DNA of 39,578 bases from Bradyrhizobium sacchari. GTDB lineage: Bacteria > Pseudomonadota > Alphaproteobacteria > Rhizobiales > Xanthobacteraceae. The position numbers and the translations under genes are program-made. Of this stretch, positions 33,711 through 39,578 are shown one piece after another. The stretch covers positions 151,315-190,892 of the forward strand of contig NZ_LWIG01000053.1 in the NCBI RefSeq assembly GCF_002068095.1, read 5' to 3'. Within the stretch, counting starts at the first letter, position 1. Every line of letters starts with the position of its first letter. The notes under the pieces are model-generated. The model had not been told where the DNA came from and made no database searches. It saw nothing but the letters and a program-made list of their open reading frames with translations.

Positions 33711-34336
33711 CTGGCCGCGAACATCTGCACGTCATCCAGGAGGAGGACAGCTCCAAGCGCCGTCAGATCCTCGACGGCGCCCGCAAGGTGTTCATGGATC
33801 TCGGTTTCGACGGCGCCAGCATGGGCGAGATCGCGCGCGCCGCGCAGGTCTCCAAGGGCACGCTCTACGTCTACTTCGCCGACAAATGCGCGCTGTTCGA
33901 ATCCATTCTCGAGCAGGAGGCACTCCAGCACGGCCAGGTCGTGTTCAATTTCGACCCCGCCCGCGATCCCGAGACCACACTGAACGAGTTCGGCCAGGCC
34001 TATATCCATCTGCTGTGCCGGCCCGGCGGCGGCTCAGCGATCCGCACCGTGATGGCGATCGCCGAGCGCATGCCCGATGTCGGCCGCCGCTACTATGCGC
34101 GGGTGCTGGACAAGACCATCAACCGCCTCGCCGATTATCTCAAAGTCCATGTCGCCTCCGGCGATCTCAGGATCGACGATTGCGACCTCGCGGCGTCGCA
34201 GTTCATGGAACTGTGCAAGGCCTCGCTGTTCCTGCCCTTCGTCTTCCAGGCCGCGCCGGCGCCGTCGGAAGAGCGCATGACCGAGGTGGTCGACAGCGCG
34301 ACGCGGATGTTTCTGGCGGCGTACCGGGCGAAGTAG
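33701..34336 (+). CDS. TetR/AcrR-family repressor of the EmrAB pump
   Basis: The product is 211 residues. The N-terminal TetR helix-turn-helix lies at about 18-65 (RRQILDGARKVFMDLGFDGASMGEIARAAQVSKGTLYVYFADK, split by the usual helices). The C-terminal ligand domain matches the AcrR C-terminal class (FGQAYIHLLCRPGGGSAIRTVMAIAER). The palindromic operator 100 bp upstream lies in its own promoter and that of the divergent emrA, so it very likely represses both and is released by a pump substrate. The ATG at 33701 is the first usable start in frame, though no ribosome binding site precedes it. Confidence 0.92.
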   Translation: MVVAGREHLHVIQEEDSSKRRQILDGARKVFMDLGFDGASMGEIARAAQVSKGTLYVYFADKCALFESILEQEALQHGQVVFNFDPARDPETTLNEFGQAYIHLLCRPGGGSAIRTVMAIAERMPDVGRRYYARVLDKTINRLADYLKVHVASGDLRIDDCDLAASQFMELCKASLFLPFVFQAAPAPSEERMTEVVDSATRMFLAAYRAK

Positions 34337-34378
34337 CGCGCGTTGCGCAGGCCGGTCCCGCCGCACTATATTTGCGGC

Positions 34379-34720
34379 ATGTCCCGTGATCTTCGCCCGC
34401 CTGTCGATATCCTCCATTACGAGATCGTCCAGGAACAGGCCTCGGCGCTTGGACGGATGGGCCGCACGCTCGAGCACGCACTGACCCGTCTGCGCGAATT
34501 CGACAGCGCTCATGCGGCCACGGGGACTCCGGCCTCGATGCAGCCGGCGCGCCGCAAGCTGGTGCTGGAAGCCGGTCACGCGCTCTGGATGTTCGTGGTG
34601 CAACGCGAGGCGACCGGCCTGCGCGACAGCCGTCACATCATGCGGACCTACAATGTTCCGGCCGAGGTGCAGCTCTGCATGGGACTGGCGCCGGCACCGT
34701 CGAAGCCCGGAGCGAAATGA
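34379..34720 (+). CDS. DUF6665-like protein of unknown function
   Basis: The product is 113 residues and soluble by composition. It starts MSRDLRPPVDILHYEIVQEQ and has a helical centre (GRMGRTLEHALTRLREF), then ARRKLVLEAGHALWMFVVQREATG and RHIMRTYNVPAEV. It resembles from memory the small DUF6665 proteins of Bradyrhizobium; this was not checked. The mostly helical, conserved LEAGHALWMFVVQREA part suggests a binding or regulatory role, but nothing catalytic is visible. It begins 42 bp after tetR and could be co-transcribed with it, although the link to efflux is only by position. Confidence 0.7.
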   Translation: MSRDLRPPVDILHYEIVQEQASALGRMGRTLEHALTRLREFDSAHAATGTPASMQPARRKLVLEAGHALWMFVVQREATGLRDSRHIMRTYNVPAEVQLCMGLAPAPSKPGAK

Positions 34721-34748
34721 TTTTCCAACCCCGTGGAGCTGCGCGATC

Positions 34749-34818
34749 GTAGCCTGCATGGAACGAAGCGAAATGCGGGAACACTTTCCCGGATTACGCT
34801 TCGCTCCATCCGGGCTAC
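34749..34818. repeat. Imperfect palindromic repeat, family D
   Basis: GTAGCCTGCATGGAACGAAGCG at the left is mirrored, with mismatches, by CGCTTCGCTCCATCCGGGCTAC at the right. This is the common GGATGGAGCGAAGCG intergenic element in degenerate form. It lies between convergent genes and may serve as a terminator. Confidence 0.75.
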
Positions 34819-34830
34819 TGACAAACACGC

Positions 34831-36036
34831 CTAATCGTCCGCGTAGTCGTCCTCTTCCTGCTTCCGCGTGCTCTTGCGCGTTCCGAGCGAGCCGGTGACA
34901 TACGGATCGCGCCTGCCCGCGTAGGGGTTGCGCTGCTGTGCGCGGCCGGCGACCTCTTCGCCGGAGACCGCGGCGGGCTGGCAGATCAGGCGGCGGCTGG
35001 CGCGGCGCATCAGATCGACGTGAATGTGATCGTAGTGATAGACGTTGGAGCCCGGCGCCAGCACCGTGGTGAAATGCGCGCATGCGCCCGACTGCACGTC
35101 GCGCAGAAAACCCTGCTCCTCCGGCATGCCGCGCCAGCCATCCTTCACGGTGACGCGGCGGCCGTCGGCGAGCACGAAGGCGGAGATGTCGAGCGCGTTG
35201 CCGAAGGCGTGCTCGGAGATGTGGGCGTGCGGATTGCCGTTCATGCCGCGGCAGGAATAGGCGGAGATCTGCTTGATCTCGACCACGCGCGCGCCGAACC
35301 AGCGCGTCGCCGAAGGCTGCACGGTGTCGGCGAGCCAGCGGTCGAGCTCGGACACGATCGGACAGGCGAGCGTCGCGGTCGGCTTGATCGCGACGGGGCC
35401 GACCGCGGTGACGGGATTGCCCTGCGCGGGACCAAGACGGGGCAGCGGCTGCTGCTGTGCCGGCGGCTGCGAATAAGGGGCTGACGATCGCGCCGGATAG
35501 CTCGGCGCATTCATGTAGCGCGCGGCGCCCGCGGCATCGGTGCCCTCGGGCGGCAGGTCGATCTCGTCTTCCTGCGGCGCGACACCAGGCGCGTTCAGCG
35601 ACATCGGTCCGGGCTGCGCACCATAGCCCGAGGGCTGGCGCGCCGCGCTGTCTGGATAGGTCGACTGCTGCGGATAGGACGATGCCGGATAATTCTGGCT
35701 CTGCGGGTAATTCGACTGCGGCTGCACCGGCCAGCGCGGCTGGTTGCCGATGCTGCCGGGCGGGCGCGGCGCCTCGTCGGTGAAACCATAGGTGCTGGAG
35801 GCCTCGCCGATGGCGGCGACCTTGAGTGGATACTCGGCGCCGCACATGCCGGGCCCCGAGATCGGGTCGATGCGGACGATGTCCGCGCTCTCCTTGACGG
35901 CGCCGGATTTCAGGCACGCCGCTTCCGCCTCGGCCCGCCATGGTTCACGTTCGGCCTGGAAGAAGCCGCGTCCGCAACCCGCTAGCGAAACAAGGACGAT
36001 GGAGCCGACGAGATACAAACGAACTCCGCGCGTCAT
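34831..36036 (-). CDS. Extensin-like C-terminal domain lipoprotein
   Basis: The product is 401 residues. A lipoprotein signal ends LVSLAGC (Cys at about 21), so it is probably membrane-anchored in the envelope. Residues about 95-215 are a Pro/Gln/Ser/Tyr-rich linker (NYPQSQNYPASSYPQQ). The domain at about 220-355 matches the bacterial Extensin_C family, with ISEHAFGNALDISAFVL and HYDHIHVDLM; the His/Asp residues resemble the metal site of D-Ala-D-Ala peptidases of the M15 type. Peptidoglycan binding or cleavage is a reasonable guess. The acidic tail EEDDYADD is unusual. It starts divergently from the 27-residue ORF. Confidence 0.85.
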   Translation of the reverse strand: MTRGVRLYLVGSIVLVSLAGCGRGFFQAEREPWRAEAEAACLKSGAVKESADIVRIDPISGPGMCGAEYPLKVAAIGEASSTYGFTDEAPRPPGSIGNQPRWPVQPQSNYPQSQNYPASSYPQQSTYPDSAARQPSGYGAQPGPMSLNAPGVAPQEDEIDLPPEGTDAAGAARYMNAPSYPARSSAPYSQPPAQQQPLPRLGPAQGNPVTAVGPVAIKPTATLACPIVSELDRWLADTVQPSATRWFGARVVEIKQISAYSCRGMNGNPHAHISEHAFGNALDISAFVLADGRRVTVKDGWRGMPEEQGFLRDVQSGACAHFTTVLAPGSNVYHYDHIHVDLMRRASRRLICQPAAVSGEEVAGRAQQRNPYAGRRDPYVTGSLGTRKSTRKQEEDDYADD

Positions 36037-36094
36037 GCACGCACGTTCGGTGAATTTACTTAAAGACTCTTCAACACGTTGATTTCAGTGTTCT

Positions 36095-36184
36095 TTAACC
36101 ATACCGGCGCGGCGGCGGCTCGCGCTGCCCGGTGTGAGCGACAGCGAGACTGACTTTTTCGAAAAGACACTTTCTGTTAACCAT
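36095..36184. promoter_or_regulatory. Two TTAACCAT boxes, CtrA-like, in a divergent gap
   Basis: TTAACCAT occurs at 36095-36102 and 36177-36184 on the plus strand, in the 189-bp gap between the extensin-like gene and the 27-codon ORF. This 8-mer is one of the sequences bound by CtrA in Caulobacter. The exact duplication in GC-rich DNA supports a real site. The regulator here is inferred. Confidence 0.4.
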
Positions 36185-36189
36185 AAGGC

Positions 36190-36209
36190 TGCGCGCCGGG
36201 CAGCGCGCA
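36190..36209 (+). other. 5' UTR hairpin before the 27-aa ORF
   Basis: TGCGCGC (36190-36196), loop CGGGCA and GCGCGCA (36203-36209) form a perfect 7-bp stem one base before the GGAGGGAG ribosome binding site. It could modulate translation of the small ORF. Confidence 0.45.
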
Positions 36210-36225
36210 TGGAGGGAGCCACCTC

Positions 36226-36309
36226 ATGACGTTCGCCGGGAGACTGAGCGTAGTCACCGCGTACCTCGCTATGGCCTTTGTCGGCGCCATCGTGCTCGGC
36301 ATGATCTAG
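36226..36309 (+). CDS. 27-residue single-helix membrane peptide
   Basis: The ATG at 36226 follows GGAGGGAG with a good 7-base spacing and opens a 27-codon frame ending TAG. The first eight residues are polar (MTFAGRLS). The rest is one hydrophobic helix containing TAYLAMAFVGAIVLGMI to the C-terminus, long enough to cross or dip into the inner membrane. I know no function. Strong initiation signals, an independent promoter region with two CtrA-like boxes, and a UTR hairpin support a real gene. It could modulate a membrane complex or be a stress peptide; neither can be told from sequence. Confidence 0.62.
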   Translation: MTFAGRLSVVTAYLAMAFVGAIVLGMI

Positions 36310-36385
36310 CGACATCAGCACACCACAGGCTGCCTTTCCTTCTCCCTTTGTTAGGGACGAGAGGACGTGCGTGCGTTGACGGTAG

Positions 36386-37288
36386 CTACGACCGCACGCC
36401 CCACTGCCGCGATGTCGTGATCAGCTTCTCTCGCGGCTCTTCGACCCGCGTCCAGTCGTTGCCCGAGCACCAGAAGCGGCCAATCGCGCAGGCCTCGACA
36501 TGAAGCGTGCCGGAGCTCTTCAACGTCATCTTGCCGTAATAGGTGCTTCCGCTGGAGCGGCTGTAGATACTGCCGGTCCAGACGTCGTGCGATTTCGGCT
36601 TCATGTTGACGAGCACGCTCTCGCCGCGGCTCGACGTCTCGGTCAGTTGATAGCCACACAGCGCAGGGCCGCAGCGCTCGATGCGGACCGTGCCCCTGGC
36701 ACCCGGGCTCTCCCATTCGCCCAGCGGCAGATAGGCCGGTTCATCCTCGCTGTGCATCGCGCTCGTTTTGACCGGCTGAATCTCGGGGTCCGCAGTGACG
36801 GCTGGCGGCTCGGTCCGCGGCGGGTCGAACGTGATTGTCTTCGGCGGATCCAGGCGTGACAATTCAACCCGTGGCGGATTGGGGCTCGGCCCCTCACGCC
36901 TTGGCGCCTCAAGTTTTGGCGCCTCGAGTTTTGGCGCCGGCGGAAGCGCGACGGGCTGTGACGTCGTGGCGGCAAGGACCTGGGCCGGCGGTGCCGGTGG
37001 CGCGGCGACGATCGTCGCTTGCGCCGGCCTCACTTGGGCAACCGGATAAACCGGCTGCGGCGCCTGAACCACCGGCGCAGGCAGCGGAGCCGGTGCCTTG
37101 CCGACATCGTCCGTTGTCCGCAGGCTGCGGCTGGACACCGAAACACAGGAGGTGGATCGGCAATTCCGGGGCGCCTCGACATGGAACCGGTGGCCGCCGA
37201 TCGAGAAGGAGTAGGAGCCGGCCTGCGCCGCGGGCGCCATCACCGTCATTGCGATCAATGTGCCAAGCGAAGTCGCAAGCCGGGTCAT
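36386..37288 (-). CDS. Exported DUF2147 protein with N-terminal PRNC motif (copy 1)
   Basis: The product is 300 residues. It has a signal peptide (cleavage near APAAQA-GS) and a short N-terminal module with SFSIGGHRFHVEAPRNC and a second Cys four residues on (CRSTSC). A Pro/Ala linker of about 140 residues contains a KLEAP-KLEAP duplication. The C-terminal DUF2147 domain has GEWESPGARGTVRIERCG, ALCGY and VLVNMKP. Substrate or partner is unknown; DUF2147 proteins are periplasmic or outer-membrane associated. The ATG at 37288 has AGGAGG 5 bases upstream; a 46-codon extension is rejected. The divergent neighbour is a paralogue. Confidence 0.85.
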   Translation of the reverse strand: MTRLATSLGTLIAMTVMAPAAQAGSYSFSIGGHRFHVEAPRNCRSTSCVSVSSRSLRTTDDVGKAPAPLPAPVVQAPQPVYPVAQVRPAQATIVAAPPAPPAQVLAATTSQPVALPPAPKLEAPKLEAPRREGPSPNPPRVELSRLDPPKTITFDPPRTEPPAVTADPEIQPVKTSAMHSEDEPAYLPLGEWESPGARGTVRIERCGPALCGYQLTETSSRGESVLVNMKPKSHDVWTGSIYSRSSGSTYYGKMTLKSSGTLHVEACAIGRFWCSGNDWTRVEEPREKLITTSRQWGVRS

Positions 37289-37375
37289 CGGCGCCTCCTG
37301 TCGTGTCGCGACGAAGTTACGCGGAACGAACCGCCGCTGAATGTGCGCTGGCTCACCCTGGCGCTCGCGAGCTCT

Positions 37376-37391
37376 TGTGACGCCCATCACA
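37376..37391. promoter_or_regulatory. CRP-like palindrome between the DUF2147 paralogues
   Basis: TGTGA (37376-37380), six bases and TCACA (37387-37391) match the CRP consensus core exactly. Its centre is within 3 bases of the midpoint of the 195-bp divergent gap, 88 bases from one start and 93 from the other. A CRP/FNR-family regulator acting on both genes is likely; which one cannot be said. Confidence 0.55.
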
Positions 37392-37483
37392 GAACGAGGC
37401 AGCGCCCGGGCATAGGGTCGAACCACGCTTCATCCACCAGCGACTTCAGTCCATCTCGGGACCGCGCAATTTCGGAGGTTGTC

Positions 37484-38254
37484 ATGAACAAGCTCACCAT
37501 CGCCGCCACCGCGCTCTTCCTCGCCTCGACCGCCGCCGCCTACGCCGGCGGCAATTCGATCTCGTTCCAGATCGAGGGCCAGCACATCCGGATCGAGACG
37601 CCGCGCAACTGCGCCTCGCTCAACTGCGTGACCATCGTGGCGCCGGGCCTGTCGGACAAGCCGATCAAGCTGAACGACTTCAACCTGAAGGGCCTCGGCG
37701 GCTCGAAGGACGATGATGTCGACACCACGCCGGCTCCTGCCGCGAAGGCGCAGCCCGCACCGGCGCCGGTGCAGCAGCAGGCGCCAATCCAGGCAACCGC
37801 GCCGGCCGCCCCGGCCGTTGCCCCCGCCGCGACTGCGCCGGCCATTGCCGCTGCGCCGTCCGTCGAGACCCCGCCCGCACCCGTTGCGGCTCCTGCTCCG
37901 GTCGCGGCCGCGCCCGCTCCTGCTTATGTGCCCGCTCCGGCTCCGGTGGCCGCCGCGCCGGTGGCCGCTCCGAACTCGCCGATCGGCGTATGGGCGACCG
38001 AAGAGAACAAGGGCAATGTCCGTGTCGAACAGTGCGGCGCCAATCTCTGCGGCTATGCCGAGAAGACCAATGAGCGCATCCTGATCAACATGAAGCCCGA
38101 GGGTTCGAAGTGGAGCGGCCGCATCCACGATCCCGACTCCGGCCGCAACTACGATTCGACCATCGCGATGAAGGGCCCGAATGCGTTGCGCGTGCAGGGC
38201 TGCGCCTTCGGCGGCATGTTCTGCGGCGGCCAGACCTGGAAGCGCGTGAGCTGA
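37484..38254 (+). CDS. Exported DUF2147 protein with N-terminal PRNC motif (copy 2)
   Basis: The product is 256 residues. It has a signal peptide (MNKLTIAATALFLASTAAAY, cleavage near AYA-GG), then SFQIEGQHIRIETPRNC with the second Cys four residues on (CASLNC). A linker of about 85 residues is almost only Ala, Pro, Val and Gln. The C-terminal DUF2147 domain runs about 165-256 (IGVWATEENKGNVRVEQCG, LCGYAEK, LINMKPEG, MFCGGQTWKRV). It shares both end modules with the divergent gene but not the linker. GGAGG lies 5 bases before the ATG. An open frame upstream to 37019 runs through the other gene and is not coding. Confidence 0.88.
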   Translation: MNKLTIAATALFLASTAAAYAGGNSISFQIEGQHIRIETPRNCASLNCVTIVAPGLSDKPIKLNDFNLKGLGGSKDDDVDTTPAPAAKAQPAPAPVQQQAPIQATAPAAPAVAPAATAPAIAAAPSVETPPAPVAAPAPVAAAPAPAYVPAPAPVAAAPVAAPNSPIGVWATEENKGNVRVEQCGANLCGYAEKTNERILINMKPEGSKWSGRIHDPDSGRNYDSTIAMKGPNALRVQGCAFGGMFCGGQTWKRVS

Positions 38255-38296
38255 CGCGCGGAGCGCGTTATTCCTATTGCGCAATTACGCAATGGA

Positions 38297-38392
38297 GGCG
38301 ATGCAAAGCATCGAACCCGGGATCTCGCGCGCCAGAGTCCCTACTGCAACTTCGAGATTCCGGGTTCGCGCTATCGCGCGCCCCGGAATGAC
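38297..38392. repeat. Palindromic repeat, family A, degraded left end
   Basis: The hairpin GATGC-AAA-GCATC and GAACCCGGGATCTCG mark unit 1, whose outer arm is worn away. Unit 2 is intact (CGAGATTCCGGG, hairpin around TCGCGCTATCGCGCG, GCCCCGGAATGAC). The centre is expanded by about 25 bases. Confidence 0.8.
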
Positions 38393-38406
38393 TGTCGAAA
38401 GTATGG

Positions 38407-38435
38407 CGCCACGTCCCTGACACAGGGACGTGGCG
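38407..38435 (+). terminator. Probable terminator after the DUF2147 gene
   Basis: CGCCACGTCCCT (38407-38418) pairs perfectly with AGGGACGTGGCG (38424-38435) over a 5-base loop, followed by TTTGAACGTT. The T-run is short, so strength is uncertain. Confidence 0.7.
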
Positions 38436-38538
38436 TTTGAACGTTCGCCCGCCGCGTGCGACAGATATTCATCCACCATTCAGCCTCATACGGCTGTTAT
38501 CGGCCGATCTCGCCTCGCGTTCTCACCGGGACATCCTC

Positions 38539-39578
38539 GTGACTTCAATGGTGGCTTGGCGCCGCTCCGTGTTCGCGCTCGTGCTGCTGGTCTTGCCGGC
38601 GGTCGGCAGCAGCATGGCTCGCGCATCCGACGCAATCGAACTTGCGCAGGCGCAGCCGCAGGCAGAGCCGACGCCTGCCCCCTTCCCGACGCCCGCGGCC
38701 TCATCAACACCGGCCGCGGACGCGCAACCCGCCGCCATCGAGCCGATCGGCAACGTCGCGACCGTGACGGGAATCGCTACCGTGATCCGCGACAAGAATT
38801 CCTATCCGCTGCGGGTGCGCGACGACATCTATCTCAACGACGTCGTGCAGACTTCGTCGAACTCCTCGCTCGGCATCACCTTCAACGATGCGACCACGTT
38901 CAACCTTTCGGCCAGCGCGAAGATGACCGTCGACAATTACGTCTATGAGGACGGCGGCAAGCAGAACTCGGCGATCTTCGACATCGGCAAAGGCACCGTC
39001 GCCTTCGTTGCGGCCGCGGTGGCGAAGACCGGCGACATGAAAATCGCGACGCCGACCGCGACACTCGGCATCCGCGGCACCACGGGCGTCGTCGACGTGC
39101 CCGAGAACGCGACCGCGAACACCACCAACAACGTCAACATAAAACTCTATCCCGACGCCGACGGCCGGGTCGGCCACATCGAGGTCAACGACCGCTCCAG
39201 CGGCGCGCGGCTCGGCGCGCTGACGCAAGCCGCGAGCGGCTTTGCCATTCGGCCGGGCGCAGCCACGGCCGGAGTCATGCGCTTTGCCGCCGTGCCGATC
39301 ACAATTGCTCCGCAGCAGATCGCACGCGACCGCGGCTTCGTCAGCCAGGTGCATCTGGCCCAGACCACGGGCCGCCAGATCGTGACCGAGCAGCGCGACT
39401 TCCGCCGCGCCAATCCGGCCGCAGTCAGCCGCCTTCCGCGGCCGGCGCAACCGCCGCAGCAGCAGCAATTGCGGCCGACGACCGCGCCCGGTCAGCAGCC
39501 GCAGCGGCCGAACGGGCAGCCCGGCCAGAACAACCGTCCGGGCCAGCAGCCGGGCACGCCGGGCCGGCAAGGAACACA
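38539..39578 (+). CDS. Exported FecR-domain protein (3' end off window)
   Basis: The frame is open from 38539 to the window end, at least 346 residues. The first residues form a signal peptide (RRSVFALVLLVLPAVGSSMARA), then a Pro/Ala linker. A FecR-type domain at about 75-190 follows, with GIATVIRDKNSYPLRVRDDI, LNDVVQTSSNSSLGI and ATPTATLGIRGTTGVVDV. FecR domains in exported proteins without the iron-sensing partner are common in alphaproteobacteria and probably act in surface structures. From about 300 the chain is Gln/Pro/Gly-rich (PQRPNGQPGQNNRP). The start could be GTG at 38539 (GGGAC upstream) or ATG at 38548. Confidence 0.85.
   Translation, partial: MTSMVAWRRSVFALVLLVLPAVGSSMARASDAIELAQAQPQAEPTPAPFPTPAASSTPAADAQPAAIEPIGNVATVTGIATVIRDKNSYPLRVRDDIYLNDVVQTSSNSSLGITFNDATTFNLSASAKMTVDNYVYEDGGKQNSAIFDIGKGTVAFVAAAVAKTGDMKIATPTATLGIRGTTGVVDVPENATANTTNNVNIKLYPDADGRVGHIEVNDRSSGARLGALTQAASGFAIRPGAATAGVMRFAAVPITIAPQQIARDRGFVSQVHLAQTTGRQIVTEQRDFRRANPAAVSRLPRPAQPPQQQQLRPTTAPGQQPQRPNGQPGQNNRPGQQPGTPGRQGT

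Noticed and set aside
36085..36321. 78-codon minus-strand frame across the TTAACCAT region
   Set aside because: It overlaps the better supported 27-codon ORF on the other strand and covers a divergent promoter gap; no motif.
1..39578. tRNA genes, rRNA, CRISPR arrays, insertion sequences, prophage or integrase genes
   Set aside because: I looked for the T-loop pattern, evenly spaced identical repeats and transposase or integrase motifs and found none. The palindromic elements are dispersed and not evenly spaced.

Overview
The window is high-GC chromosomal DNA of an alphaproteobacterium. It is most likely Bradyrhizobium or a close relative in the Nitrobacteraceae. The grounds are the division and cell-wall gene order, the many palindromic intergenic repeats of the GTCATTCCGGGGC type, and several small families I associate with that group. 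The genus is an inference from protein and repeat style; no database was consulted.

Positions 1-19337, all on the minus strand, hold the dcw (division and cell wall) cluster. In transcription order it is rsmH, ftsL, ftsI, murE, murF, mraY, murD, ftsW, murG, murC, murB, ddlB, ftsQ, ftsA and ftsZ; the 3' end of ftsZ lies off the window. Together these genes make the UDP-MurNAc-pentapeptide precursor (MurB-F, Ddl), load it on lipid (MraY, MurG), insert it at the septum (FtsW, FtsI) and build the division ring (FtsZ, FtsA, FtsQ, FtsL). No mraZ precedes rsmH. Dispersed palindromic elements sit in four of the gaps inside this run. A peptidoglycan amidase (19540-20397) is divergent from rsmH.

Positions 20400-26970 are mixed. 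They hold an ECF sigma factor with C-terminal repeats paired with a DGPF/YCII protein, the RNase P RNA gene (rnpB) with a strong terminator, an alpha/beta hydrolase, a DUF983 zinc-ribbon membrane protein divergent from a MocR-type regulator, a small exported protein, and a TauE/SafE permease.

Positions 26974-34336 form a drug-efflux island. A TetR regulator is divergent from an EmrA/EmrB pair, with one perfect palindrome lying inside both promoters. Downstream on the same strand are an ABC exporter and a MATE exporter. The ABC gene has its own strong promoter, a 24-codon leader ORF with an excellent ribosome binding site, and GC-rich segments that can pair in alternative ways over its start. 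This looks like an undescribed leader-peptide attenuator and is the most interesting signal in the window.

Positions 34379-39578 are mostly envelope genes: a DUF6665-like protein, an extensin-like lipoprotein, a 27-residue membrane peptide under two TTAACCAT boxes, two divergent exported DUF2147 paralogues sharing an N-terminal PRNC motif around a CRP-like palindrome, and a FecR-domain protein truncated by the window end.
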